Below the pieces are notes generated by a model. The model saw nothing but the letters and a program-made list of their open reading frames with translations, was not told the origin of the DNA and ran no database searches. A DNA stretch of 64,000 nucleotides from Vescimonas coprocola (lineage in GTDB: Bacteria > Bacillota > Clostridia > Oscillospirales > Oscillospiraceae): positions 124,001 to 188,000 of the forward strand of contig NZ_AP023418.1 in NCBI RefSeq assembly GCF_018408575.1, given 5' to 3'. This document shows, in pieces, positions 52,024-60,230 of this stretch. How positions within the stretch are numbered: the first letter of the stretch is position 1; each line of letters starts with the position of its first letter. A program made the position numbers and the translations under genes.

Positions 52024-52305
52024 TTACTCGGCGGGGTAAACAGAAACCTGCTTACGATCCTTGCCCAGACGCTCGAAGCGAACCACACCGTTAGCCTTGG
52101 CGAACAGGGTGTCGTCGGAGCCACGGCCCACGTTGGCACCGGCGTGGATATGCGTGCCACGCTGGCGAACCAGAATGTTGCCGGCCAGAACGTGCTGACC
52201 ATCCGCACGCTTGGGACCCAGGCGCTTGGACTCGGAATCACGGCCGTTCTTGGTGGAGCCCATACCTTTTTTGTGGGCGAAGAATTGCAGACCAATGTTC
52301 AGCAT
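52024..52305 (-). CDS. rpmA: 50S ribosomal protein L27
   Basis: 93 residues. The N-terminal MLNIGLQFF precedes AHKKG, the Firmicutes-type extension that Prp protease must cleave to expose the conserved N-terminus near the peptidyl transferase centre. [19 protein letters not shown] and [15 protein letters not shown] are diagnostic. It is last in rplU-prp-rpmA; the GTPase gene obg that often follows is absent here. Confidence 0.98.
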   Translation of the reverse strand: MLNIGLQFFAHKKGMGSTKNGRDSESKRLGPKRADGQHVLAGNILVRQRGTHIHAGANVGRGSDDTLFAKANGVVRFERLGKDRKQVSVYPAE

Positions 52306-52350
52306 ATTTCAGTACCATCCTTTCTGTAAGGGTAGAGAAGAGGAGGGCGG

Positions 52351-52680
52351 TCAGCCTTCCATAACTTCAATGTTATCGGGATATTCGTCGTGAAGCTGCG
52401 CCAGATAGACCATCAGCCCCGTCAGGAGATTCTGACAGGTGGACTCGGCCGTGTTGGCCAGTCCGCCGGGGAGCCGAAGGGAAATCGAGGCATCCGCTTC
52501 CCGCACCTTTACCGCAGCACACAGACCCATCACGTCGTTTACGGTGGCCTCCACCAGACGGACGGCGCTGGTAATGGCGGCGCAGACGATGTCTTCGCCG
52601 GATTCTCCCCAGCCGCTGTGGCCCTGCACGTCAAACCCGATGATGCGTGCATCCTCCGTGAGGAATGTAACGGTCGTCAT
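52351..52680 (-). CDS. prp: Ribosomal-processing cysteine protease Prp
   Basis: 109 residues. GHSG (catalytic histidine at about residue 21) and GEDIVCAAITSAV (catalytic cysteine at about 33) match Prp. It removes the N-terminal extension of L27. It lies between rplU and rpmA, its usual place, with a 3-base gap from rplU. Confidence 0.95.
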   Translation of the reverse strand: MTTVTFLTEDARIIGFDVQGHSGWGESGEDIVCAAITSAVRLVEATVNDVMGLCAAVKVREADASISLRLPGGLANTAESTCQNLLTGLMVYLAQLHDEYPDNIEVMEG

Positions 52681-52683
52681 GCC

Positions 52684-52995
52684 TTAGAAAGAGATCTTGC
52701 CGATCTCCACCTTGGTGTAGGGCTGACGATGACCCTGCCGTTTGCGGTAACCCTTCTTGGGGGTGTACTTGAAGATACGGATCTTCTTGCCCTTGCCGTT
52801 CTTCACCACGGTGGCATCCACCTTGGCACCCTCCACCACGGGAGTGCCGAACTTGGAGTTCTCGCCGTCCACGATGGCCAGCACCTGATCAAAGACCACG
52901 GCGTCGCCGGCGTTGACGTCCAGCTTCTCGATGAAAAGCGTATCACCCTCGGAAACGTTGTACTGCTTACCACCGGTCACGATAATTGCCTGCAT
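52684..52995 (-). CDS. rplU: 50S ribosomal protein L21
   Basis: 103 residues; ATG 52995 is preferred to the in-frame GTG at 53007 because it has GGCAGG at a suitable distance and gives the usual L21 N-terminus ([17 protein letters not shown]). The C-terminal [18 protein letters not shown] is diagnostic. First gene of the L21-Prp-L27 operon. Confidence 0.98.
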   Translation of the reverse strand: MQAIIVTGGKQYNVSEGDTLFIEKLDVNAGDAVVFDQVLAIVDGENSKFGTPVVEGAKVDATVVKNGKGKKIRIFKYTPKKGYRKRQGHRQPYTKVEIGKISF

Positions 52996-53119
52996 TACTT
53001 GTTGCACCTGCCTTTCCTTTATAACGGACTCGCTGTCGGGGGCGTCGGCTGCGGGAGCCGAAACTTCTACCCATTCAAAGCGGCTTATAAAGTATACCAG
53101 CCGGGCGAGGCTTTGTCAA
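52996..53119 (-). promoter_or_regulatory. rplU promoter and structured leader (possible L21 leader)
   Basis: On the minus strand TTGACA (53114-53119), 17 bp, TATACT (53091-53096) is a near-consensus promoter. The roughly 90-nt leader has a hairpin CGGCT/AGCCG near 53050-53063, a GGGGGC-rich segment and a closing helix possibility (TTATAA at both ends). Firmicutes rplU leaders are known autoregulatory RNAs; membership in that class is inferred from position. Confidence 0.6.
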
Positions 53120-53233
53120 CGCCTTTTGGGGAGATTTTGCGGCATTTTCTCCGGAATATTCAAAAAAATGTCATGACTTTTTCCGTACAATGGGGTACAA
53201 TGAATGAAAATAAGTGTTTGGAGGAAATTTCCC

Positions 53234-54094
53234 TTGAGAAAGCTCTATGACGCCGCAGACCGGTTCTGCGCCCGGCATCCCCGCTTCGGCGTGCCGGATC
53301 TGATGCGCTATATCGTTATCGGCAATGTGGTGGTGTTTTTTCTGATCATGCTGACCAGAGGCACCAACGCCAATGCCCTGAACTTCCTGTATTTTGATCC
53401 GCAGATGGTGCTGCGGGGTGAGGTGTGGCGCATCGTCACCTACATTTTCGTACCCAGTACCACCAGTGTGTTCTGGCTGGTGGTGGAGCTGTATTTCTAC
53501 TACTGGATCGGCTCCACGCTGGAGCGGGAGTGGGGAACGGCACGGTTTAACCTCTACTATTGGAGCGGCGTGCTGCTGACGGTCATCGGCGCTCTGCTGG
53601 CCAGCGCCATTACGGGCGGCAACTTTGCGGTGGCGGGGACGAGCTACGTGAACCTGTCCATGTTCCTGGCCTTTGCGCTGCTGTTCCCCAATACGCAGGT
53701 GCTGCTGATGTTTATCATCCCGGTGAAGATGAAGTGGCTGGCCTACATCGATGTGGGACTGTTTGCGGCGGGCATCATTCGGGCCATTCTGGTGCGGAAC
53801 TGGGGTGGGGTAATCCTGCCGGTCATGGCGCTGCTGAACTTCCTGATCTTCGCATGGCCCACCCTGCAGGGCTGGGCGCAGCGGCAGCAGTATCAGCACT
53901 CCCGGCAGGCGGTGAACTTCAAGAAGGCCGTCCATCAGCAGCAGAAGCAGCAGGGGTATCACCACAAGTGTGCCGTGTGCGGCCGCACGGATACGGACTA
54001 TCCGGATCTGCAGTTCCGGTATTGCAGCAAGTGCGTGGGCTATCACTGCTTCTGTCAGGATCATATCTTCTCCCACGTTCACTTTACGGAGTGA
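53234..54094 (+). CDS. Rhomboid-like membrane protein with C-terminal zinc-ribbon-like tail
   Basis: 286 residues starting at TTG 53234, 8 bases after GGAGG; the in-frame ATG at 53204 has no site and contains that GGAGG. Six hydrophobic segments and LRGEVWRIVTYIFVPSTTSVFWLVVE plus GSTLEREWGTARFN follow the rhomboid fold. The expected GxSG is replaced by VAGTSYVNLS, so protease activity is doubtful. The end carries CAVCGRTDTD, CSKCVGYHCFCQDH, a likely zinc-binding module in the cytoplasm. Monocistronic with a strong terminator. Confidence 0.75.
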   Translation: MRKLYDAADRFCARHPRFGVPDLMRYIVIGNVVVFFLIMLTRGTNANALNFLYFDPQMVLRGEVWRIVTYIFVPSTTSVFWLVVELYFYYWIGSTLEREWGTARFNLYYWSGVLLTVIGALLASAITGGNFAVAGTSYVNLSMFLAFALLFPNTQVLLMFIIPVKMKWLAYIDVGLFAAGIIRAILVRNWGGVILPVMALLNFLIFAWPTLQGWAQRQQYQHSRQAVNFKKAVHQQQKQQGYHHKCAVCGRTDTDYPDLQFRYCSKCVGYHCFCQDHIFSHVHFTE

Positions 54095-54107
54095 GGAAAA
54101 CAGAAGA

Positions 54108-54147
54108 AACAGAGCGCCGATCCATACGGATCGGCGCTCTGTTTTTG
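54108..54147. terminator. Bidirectional terminator after the rhomboid-like gene
   Basis: A stem of about 16 bp around an ATAC loop (54108-54123/54128-54143), followed by a T tract; it also ends the convergent lipoprotein operon. Confidence 0.9.
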
Positions 54148-54161
54148 CCTTTTTGTGCGCT

Positions 54162-55025
54162 TTATGTATCCAGCTCCAGCAGGTGGAGGCCGTAGTCGTT
54201 GAGGTAGGGCTTCACCAGATCATAGGGGATGAAGAAGGTCTGCTCACCGGCGGAATAGGGGGCGATGTCGTAGGTGTTGAAGACGATGGTCACACCCTTG
54301 GCGTTATAGAACACGCTGCGCTCGATCCAGTCCAGCACCGTTTTGTCGTAGTCGCTGAAATAGGAGGTGTCGCCGCTGTCCTGAATCTGACGGAGGATCA
54401 GCTGGTACACGGCCTCCTCCAGTTGGTTGATGTCGGTGGCCAGATCCGTGACGGACACGGTCTTGCCGGTGGAGAGGTCGAAGGAGACGGCCTGCCGCCA
54501 GGTGCTGGGGTGGGCGCCGCCGGTATAGGAGACATAGGACAGGGTGACGCACAGCAGGCGCTCATTCTGCCACCAGGAGATCCCTGCCTCATCCCGATAG
54601 GCGAAGTCCTCGGTTTTCCAGCGCTCTCCGCCGGTGGTCTCGTACTCCTCACGAGCCATCTGCTCCATCTCGTCCAGCATATCCACCTGCTGATCCCGCC
54701 AGTCGGTGAACCAGTCGTTGATGCGCTGCACGGCGGCCTGCCGGTTCTTGGCGGCGGTGTCGCTGTTGTCGGGACTGCCGGTGAGGGTCAGCACGGGGAT
54801 CTGATATCGGGCGGTGAGCAGCACTGTCTCGTCCTGCTCGCTGACGGTATATTGCCGCTCGGTCCACTCCGTGGAGATGACAGGGACGTCCGGGGAGGTC
54901 ACGGCCACCTTCGGGGTGTCGTCTACCATCATGGTGTTGGCGGCGGAGACCTTACAGCCGGTCAACAGGCCCGTCAGAACGGTACACAGGACCAGCAGCA
55001 TGGCCAGAGCCAGTAGCTTTTTCAT
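54162..55025 (-). CDS. Lipoprotein with DUF3298/RsiV-like domain
   Basis: 287 residues. The lipoprotein signal ends in LLTGC (cysteine at 24). A DUF4163-like N-terminal part leads to SYVSYTGGAHPSTWRQAVSFDLSTGK, the conserved GGAHP segment of the DUF3298/RsiV family, then a C-terminal IVFNTYDIAPYSAGEQTFFIPY. RsiV-type domains bind lysozyme in an anti-sigma factor; here there is no cytoplasmic anti-sigma part, so it may be a soluble homologue or inhibitor-like lipoprotein. It is 11 bases downstream of tmcAL. Confidence 0.8.
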   Translation of the reverse strand: MKKLLALAMLLVLCTVLTGLLTGCKVSAANTMMVDDTPKVAVTSPDVPVISTEWTERQYTVSEQDETVLLTARYQIPVLTLTGSPDNSDTAAKNRQAAVQRINDWFTDWRDQQVDMLDEMEQMAREEYETTGGERWKTEDFAYRDEAGISWWQNERLLCVTLSYVSYTGGAHPSTWRQAVSFDLSTGKTVSVTDLATDINQLEEAVYQLILRQIQDSGDTSYFSDYDKTVLDWIERSVFYNAKGVTIVFNTYDIAPYSAGEQTFFIPYDLVKPYLNDYGLHLLELDT

Positions 55026-55036
55026 GGGGGTTCACC

Positions 55037-56221
55037 TCACAGAAGGATGGGGTTCGTGCGCCAGTCGCTGCCGCAGACGCTGCGGGAGGACTGGGGATAG
55101 GTCAGGACGTAGAGATCCGTCCAGAGAGACTCCTGACGGAAAAGAGTCTCCGCCGCAGGCCCCAGGCGGGACACGTCACCGGGGCGGGTCAGTACCGGTG
55201 CGCCCTGCCGCTGCATCTGCCGCAGCAGATCCCGGCCCCGCTCGTTGGCAGCCAGCACACGGAGATAGGGGATACCGCCCGCCGGGGGCGTGACATCCAG
55301 CCACGCCGACAGCAGCATCCGCCTCAGCCGGGAGGTGGGGTAGCGCTTGGTTTTGGCGGTCTCCAGCAGCGCCTCAGGGGAACAGGAGGTGCGTACTGCC
55401 TGATAGAACCGGTGGTACAGGCCCTCCTTGCCGCCGTCGTAGGGGAGGAAGTCCTCCTCCCGCAGCTGCCGAAGCCGGGCCAGAATAGCCCGTTGGCAAT
55501 AGGAAAGGTCCGCCGGGGCCTGTCCCAGCGCCAGTTCCCGCCGCAGCACCTGCGCCGCGGGGGCGGGAAGATAGGAGAGGGCCTCGTCGGTACGGCCGGA
55601 GCGCAGCAGCGTCCGCAGATAGGAAGCGGAGGCCGTGTCGCCGGAGGGTGTGCCGTCGTGGCCGGCACCCTGACGCAGGACGGCCAGCGGCTCCATGGGA
55701 GCCTTCTGCCGCCGCAGAGCCTTCAGGTACTCGATGGCCAGAATGTCATTGGGACGGGAGAGCATCCGGGGGGGAGCGCCCAACTCCTCCGCCGCCTGCT
55801 GCCGGGCCGGGGCATAGGCCATGCCTTGGGCCAGCAGCTGCCGGATGCGGGGCATCAGCTCCGGGCGGGAGAGGGCCGCCTCCGCCGCCTGTAAGGCGGT
55901 CAGGTCACCGCACTCGCTGCCGAAGGCCAGATGGGACACCACGCCGGTGGAGGTCAGCAGCGCCACACCGCCGTCGGCAAACCGCTCCGCCGAGGCCATG
56001 GCCCACGGGGTGGGCAGCTCCAGAACCAGATCGGCGCCGCAGCGGACGGCCATCTCCCCACGGGCGTGCTTGTGCGCCACGGCGGCGTCGCCCCGCTGGA
56101 CAAAGTTGCCGCTCATGGCGCATACAAGGGGGGCGTCGTACTGCCGCCGCAGGCCCTCCAGCATCCGGGCATGGCCCAGATGGAAGGGATTGTATTCACA
56201 TATGATACCAATGGCGTTCAC
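55037..56221 (-). CDS. tmcAL: tRNA(Met) cytidine acetate ligase TmcAL
   Basis: 394 residues from GTG 56221, preceded by AGGGGG. The HxGH nucleotidyltransferase motif CEYNPFHLGH, GNFVQRGDAAVAHKHARGEMAV and GADLVLELPTPWAM are the YlbM/TmcAL signatures. In Bacillus it forms N4-acetylcytidine at the wobble base of elongator tRNA-Met from acetate and ATP. It is followed by the DUF3298 lipoprotein. Confidence 0.92.
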   Translation of the reverse strand: MNAIGIICEYNPFHLGHARMLEGLRRQYDAPLVCAMSGNFVQRGDAAVAHKHARGEMAVRCGADLVLELPTPWAMASAERFADGGVALLTSTGVVSHLAFGSECGDLTALQAAEAALSRPELMPRIRQLLAQGMAYAPARQQAAEELGAPPRMLSRPNDILAIEYLKALRRQKAPMEPLAVLRQGAGHDGTPSGDTASASYLRTLLRSGRTDEALSYLPAPAAQVLRRELALGQAPADLSYCQRAILARLRQLREEDFLPYDGGKEGLYHRFYQAVRTSCSPEALLETAKTKRYPTSRLRRMLLSAWLDVTPPAGGIPYLRVLAANERGRDLLRQMQRQGAPVLTRPGDVSRLGPAAETLFRQESLWTDLYVLTYPQSSRSVCGSDWRTNPILL

Positions 56222-56391
56222 GATGTTCCCCCTTAAAATGTTACAAAAGGTTACAATTCAGTTGCGGGATGCACGGATTTGTGGAAATTTCTCTGGTTTC
56301 AACGGAGAAATAAACAATTTGTCGGGTATTTACGAGATCTTGCCAGAATCATACCATACATCCGCAGATTTTGCAACGGAACACTTGGGCG

Positions 56392-56419
56392 TTGCTTTTT
56401 TCCGGCGGTGTGGTACAAT
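56392..56419 (+). promoter_or_regulatory. Promoter of the M24 peptidase
   Basis: TTGCTT (56392-56397), 16 bp, and extended -10 TGGTACAAT (ends 56419). Confidence 0.7.
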
Positions 56420-56453
56420 AGGGCCAACTGATAAATGAAAGGCGGTAATCGCA

Positions 56454-58247
56454 ATGAACAGCGCTGAAAAGCTCCGACTGCTGCGGCAGCGGATGCAGGA
56501 GCAGGGCATGGACGCCTATGTGGTGGTAACGGATGATTTCCACGGCTCGGAGTACGTGGGTGACTATTTTAAGGCACGGGAGTACCTGTCGGGCTTCACC
56601 GGCTCTGCCGGTACGCTGGTGGTGCTGCCGGACAGCGCCGCCCTGTGGACGGACGGGCGGTACTTTTTGCAGGCGGCGGATCAGCTGGCCGGGAGCACCA
56701 TCGACCTGATGCGGGCGGGGCAGCCCGGCGTTCCCACCATCGGGGCTTTTCTGGCACAGAGGGTGCCGCAGGGAGGCACCGTGGGCTTTGACGGACGCAC
56801 CGTCAGCAGTCTTTTTGCCCGGACGATGGCCGCTGCGCTGGAGGGGAAGAACGTCCGCTTCGCCTATGAGCAGGATCTGGCCGGGGCCGTGTGGCCGGAC
56901 CGGCCGGCGCTGTCGGCGCAGCCGGTGTGGGAGCTGCCGGCGGAGTGCGCCGGGCTGACCCGTGAGGAGAAGCTGCATCTGCTGCGGGAGAAGATGCGGG
57001 AGACCGGGGCAGAGGTACTGGTGCTGACGGCGCTGGACGAGGTGGCGTGGACGCTGAACCTCCGGGGCGACGACGTGCGCTGCACGCCGGTGTTCCTGTC
57101 CTTCCTGCTGCTGCGGCAGGAGGAGGCCACCCTGTGTGTGCAGGAGCAGATCCTGTCCGGAGAACTGAAGGAGAAGCTGGTGGCCTGCGGCGTGGCGCTG
57201 GCCCCCTATGAGAGCATTTATGACCGGCTGCGGGCCATCCCGGCAGGGACGGCGGTGCAGACGGACAGCGCCACGGCCAACTACTGCGTATTGCAGAGCC
57301 TGTCCGGGGCCAAGGTGCTGGACAGACCCAGCCCGGTGCAGCTGATGAAGGCCATGAAGACCCCGGCAGAGCAGGAGAACTTCCGGGCCGCCCACATCAA
57401 GGACGGTGTGGCGGTGTGCCGGTTCATCTGCTGGCTGCAGAGCCATGTGGGCAAGGAACCCATCACCGAGTGCAGCGCTGCCGCCAAGCTGGAGAGCTTC
57501 CGGGCTCAGCAGCCGGACTATCTGGGGCCAAGCTTTGACTCCATCATGGCCTTCGGCCCCCACGGAGCCATCGTCCACTATGAGCCTACGGCGGAGACGG
57601 ATGTGCCGCTGGAGCCCCGCAGCTTCTGTCTGGCGGATACCGGCGGACACTATTTGCAGGGAACCACGGACATCACCCGTACCATCCCGCTGGGGCCGCT
57701 GACGGAGGAGGAACGCCGGGCCTATACGGTGGTGCTGAAGGGTCATCTGCGGCTGGGAGCGGCCCGGTTCCCGGAGGGCCTGTGCGGGCAGAATCTGGAT
57801 ATTCTGGCCCGGCTGCCTCTGTGGGAGCAGGGGATGGACTACAACCACGGCACCGGTCACGGCGTGGGGTATGTGCTCAGCGTCCATGAGGGGCCGCAGC
57901 GGCTCCACTGGCGGCTGCCGGAGAACCAGAAGGTCACGGCGCTGGCAGAGGGCATGGTGGTATCCAATGAACCCGGCTACTATGCCGCCGGACAGTTCGG
58001 CATCCGCCATGAGAATCTGGAGCTGGTGCAGCGGGACGGCGAGAACGAGTATGGCCGCTTCCTGCACTTCGAGCCGCTGACCATGGTTCCCTTTGACCGG
58101 ACGGCGCTGGAGCTGAGCCTGCTGTCGGAGGAGGAGCTGGCGCTGCTGAACGCCTATCATGAGAAGGTGCGGGCTGCCATCGCACCCCATCTGGATGGAG
58201 AGGAGCTGGCGTGGCTCATGGCCGCTACGGCACCCATCCTGCGGTAA
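56454..58247 (+). CDS. M24 family Xaa-Pro aminopeptidase (long, three-domain type)
   Basis: 597 residues, GAAAGGCGG before ATG 56454. Two creatinase-N-like domains (about 1-125 and 165-310) precede the pita-bread catalytic domain. The metal ligands appear in order: ADTGGHY with Asp, TTDIT with Asp, GTGHGVG with His, NEPGYY with Glu, and HFEPLT with Glu. This is the APP1/XPNPEP1-like architecture and length, which removes N-terminal residues before proline from peptides in the cytoplasm. Single gene. Confidence 0.93.
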   Translation: MNSAEKLRLLRQRMQEQGMDAYVVVTDDFHGSEYVGDYFKAREYLSGFTGSAGTLVVLPDSAALWTDGRYFLQAADQLAGSTIDLMRAGQPGVPTIGAFLAQRVPQGGTVGFDGRTVSSLFARTMAAALEGKNVRFAYEQDLAGAVWPDRPALSAQPVWELPAECAGLTREEKLHLLREKMRETGAEVLVLTALDEVAWTLNLRGDDVRCTPVFLSFLLLRQEEATLCVQEQILSGELKEKLVACGVALAPYESIYDRLRAIPAGTAVQTDSATANYCVLQSLSGAKVLDRPSPVQLMKAMKTPAEQENFRAAHIKDGVAVCRFICWLQSHVGKEPITECSAAAKLESFRAQQPDYLGPSFDSIMAFGPHGAIVHYEPTAETDVPLEPRSFCLADTGGHYLQGTTDITRTIPLGPLTEEERRAYTVVLKGHLRLGAARFPEGLCGQNLDILARLPLWEQGMDYNHGTGHGVGYVLSVHEGPQRLHWRLPENQKVTALAEGMVVSNEPGYYAAGQFGIRHENLELVQRDGENEYGRFLHFEPLTMVPFDRTALELSLLSEEELALLNAYHEKVRAAIAPHLDGEELAWLMAATAPILR

Positions 58248-58258
58248 GAGAAGAATAG

Positions 58259-58297
58259 AAAAGCCGTCCCCGGCCACTGGCCGGGGACGGCTTTTTT
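58259..58297. terminator. Bidirectional terminator after the M24 peptidase
   Basis: A 17-bp perfect stem (58259-58275/58279-58295) with flanking A/T runs. Confidence 0.92.
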
Positions 58298-58308
58298 ATA
58301 CGGGAAGC

Positions 58309-58824
58309 TCACCGTTTCAGCAGGGCTTGGCGGCGCCGCCAGTCCGGCAGGTAACGCTCCACCTCGGCGTAGAAGGCGGGGCTGTGGTTTTTATGGCGGA
58401 TATGGGCCAGCTCATGCACCACCACATACTCGATGGCCTCCGGGGGATAGGCCATCAGGTACAGGGAGAAGCAGAGGCTGTTTTTCCCGGAGCAGCTGCC
58501 AAATCGTGTCCGGGCGGAGGTGATCTTGATCCCGGTGGGCCGGACGCCCATGACCCCGGCCCAATAGGCTACCCGCTGGGGCAGAAGGGTCTTGGCCTGC
58601 TGGCGAAGGGCCTCCTGCTCCTGAGGGGTGGGTTCCGGGTGTTCCGCCCGATACCGAACCTGACGCTGCTGCTGGCGATGGATCCATGTCTCGTGCTTTT
58701 CCACGAAGGTGCGGATCTCCTCTGCCGGGAGGGTCATGGGCGCCCGCACTATCACGCTGCCGGACTGGTCCACCTGCAGGGCCACGGTGCGGCGGCGGCT
58801 CCGCACCACCCGATAGTCCGTCAT
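58309..58824 (-). CDS. YgjP-like metallopeptidase (M48/DUF45 family)
   Basis: 171 residues; start at 58824, overlapping the stop of the DUF1653 gene. It begins DYRVVRSRRRTVALQVDQSG, the usual YgjP N-terminus. RTRFGSCSGKNSLCFSLYL and the zinc motif HELAHIRHKNHSPAFY (HExxH plus downstream histidine) complete the family pattern. Role unknown; the family is linked to protein turnover. Confidence 0.88.
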   Translation of the reverse strand: MTDYRVVRSRRRTVALQVDQSGSVIVRAPMTLPAEEIRTFVEKHETWIHRQQQRQVRYRAEHPEPTPQEQEALRQQAKTLLPQRVAYWAGVMGVRPTGIKITSARTRFGSCSGKNSLCFSLYLMAYPPEAIEYVVVHELAHIRHKNHSPAFYAEVERYLPDWRRRQALLKR

Positions 58825-59039
58825 CGCTCTGCCACCCAAGTGAACCGGGGGCCGTGATAGCCGTCCCGCTCCACGGTCTCCGTCCACATGGACGCAGGGC
58901 GCACCCATAGGCCGCCGTCGCCGTAGAGGGCACGGTACACCACCAGCTCCTCCAGTGTTTCCGAGTGGTGGGCGATGCCCAGCACCTGATATTCATTGCC
59001 CTTGAAGTGGCGATACCGCCCCGGTTGGATGTCCGCCAT
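58821..59039 (-). CDS. DUF1653 domain protein
   Basis: 72 residues; start at 59039 after GGAGG. The sequence GRYRHFKGNEYQVLGIAHHSETLEELVVYRALYG defines the compact DUF1653 beta domain. It is the first gene of a two-gene operon with the YgjP-like peptidase (ATGA-type overlap). Function unknown. Confidence 0.9.
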   Translation of the reverse strand: MADIQPGRYRHFKGNEYQVLGIAHHSETLEELVVYRALYGDGGLWVRPASMWTETVERDGYHGPRFTWVAER

Positions 59040-59064
59040 ATACTCCACCTCCGTTTTTGGGATC

Positions 59065-59093
59065 AGTATACCACATCGGTTCCCAAAAGGCAA
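59065..59093 (-). promoter_or_regulatory. Promoter of the DUF1653-peptidase operon
   Basis: On the minus strand TTGCCT (59088-59093), 17 bp, TATACT (59065-59070). A weaker divergent -10 (TATCAT, 59103-59108) may serve the NUDIX gene. Confidence 0.75.
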
Positions 59094-59145
59094 AAACTGT
59101 GTTATCATACAGGAAAGGACATATGCTGAAAGGGGAGACTGCACC

Positions 59146-59622
59146 ATGAAGAACACCACCCTGTGCTACATCGAAAATCCGGCCGGGGAGTATCTGATGC
59201 TCCACCGGGTGAAGAAGGAGAACGACTGCAACCACGACAAATGGATCGGTGTGGGCGGGAAATTCGAGGACGGAGAGAGTCCGGAGGAGTGTGTCCTGCG
59301 GGAGACGCTGGAGGAGACGGGGTTGACTCTTACCGACTATCGGTATCGGGGGATCGTCACCTTTGTCTCCGACCGATGGGAGACGGAATATATGCACCTG
59401 TTCACCGCCACCGGCTGGACGGGCCGCATCCGGGAGGACTGCGACGAGGGCGTGCTGGAGTGGATCCACCGGGATCGGCTGGCAGCCCTGCCCCAGTGGG
59501 AGGGGGACCGCATCTTTCTGGAGCTGCTGCGGCGGGAGGTGCCGTTCTTCTCCCTGAAGCTGCGCTATGAGGGGGAGCGGCTGGCCTATGCCGCCCTCAA
59601 CGGAAGGGAGATGGAGCGATGA
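59146..59622 (+). CDS. NUDIX hydrolase (MutT/8-oxo-dGTP diphosphatase-like)
   Basis: 158 residues; ATG 59146 after AGGGGAG. The full Nudix box GX5EX7REUXEEXGU runs from GKFEDGE to EETGL (about residues 38-60). Early NTTLCYIENPAGEYLMLHR and the C-terminal arrangement match the clostridial 8-oxo-dGTP diphosphatase group that sanitises oxidised nucleotides. The stop overlaps the next start (ATGA). Confidence 0.9.
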   Translation: MKNTTLCYIENPAGEYLMLHRVKKENDCNHDKWIGVGGKFEDGESPEECVLRETLEETGLTLTDYRYRGIVTFVSDRWETEYMHLFTATGWTGRIREDCDEGVLEWIHRDRLAALPQWEGDRIFLELLRREVPFFSLKLRYEGERLAYAALNGREMER

Positions 59623-60101
59623 AGCTGCTGGTCAGTGCGTGTCTGCTGGGAGTGGCCTGCCGCTACGACGGGCAGAGCAAGCTCCACCCGCTGGCGCAGG
59701 AGCTGTGCCGCCGCCATGAGGTGATCCCCGTGTGCGGGGAGATCTTCGGGGGGCTGCCCACGCCCCGGCTCCCCTCCGAACGCTGGGAGGGCGGCGTGTT
59801 TGCAAGCGACGGCGGTGATGTCACCGATGCCTTCCGTCGGGGGGCGGAGGAGGTGGTGCGTCTGGCCCGGCTCACCGGGGCGCAGGCGGCCATTCTGAAG
59901 GAGCGCAGCCCCTCCTGCGGCTCCGGGGAGATCTATGACGGCACCTTCACCGGTACGGTGGTGGAGGGCTGGGGCGTGACGGCGGAGCTGCTGCGCCGGG
60001 AGGGCATCCCGGTGCTGGGGGAGTCCCGGATGGGAGAACTGCTGACAGAGGGCGAGGCGTGTTTGGTCAAAATCACAAGAGACCCGGCGAAAAAACTGTG
60101 A
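59619..60101 (+). CDS. DUF523 domain protein
   Basis: 160 residues, translationally coupled to the NUDIX gene. The N-terminal SACLLGVACRYDGQSK, PVCGEIFGGLPTPRLP and KERSPSCGSG are the DUF523 hallmarks, with three conserved cysteines (about 8, 14 and 39, plus the one in PSCG). These may bind a metal or Fe-S centre. Function not established. Confidence 0.9.
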   Translation: MKLLVSACLLGVACRYDGQSKLHPLAQELCRRHEVIPVCGEIFGGLPTPRLPSERWEGGVFASDGGDVTDAFRRGAEEVVRLARLTGAQAAILKERSPSCGSGEIYDGTFTGTVVEGWGVTAELLRREGIPVLGESRMGELLTEGEACLVKITRDPAKKL

Positions 60102-60127
60102 GATTCTGAAAAAATGGTCCGGCCCCA

Positions 60128-60156
60128 TTGACAGCCTATGTATAAGTTGCTAAGAT
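60128..60156 (+). promoter_or_regulatory. Promoter of the LacI-family regulator
   Basis: TTGACA (60128-60133), 17 bp, TAAGAT (60151-60156). Confidence 0.85.
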
Positions 60157-60170
60157 GGTAGCGTCAACAA

Positions 60171-60208
60171 ACCGAAAACGTTACCGGAAAGGTTTCCAAG
60201 TTTTCGGT
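60171..60208 (+). promoter_or_regulatory. Nested inverted repeat in the lacI-like leader, candidate operator
   Basis: ACCGAAAAC (60171-60179) is the inverse complement of GTTTTCGGT (60200-60208), and GGAAAGGTTTCC sits between them. The half-sites contain GAAAACG, common in LacI-family operators. It is just downstream of the promoter, where an autorepressor would bind, or could fold as an RNA hairpin. Confidence 0.55.
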
Positions 60209-60230
60209 ACTATCTCCGGAGGGATCACCG

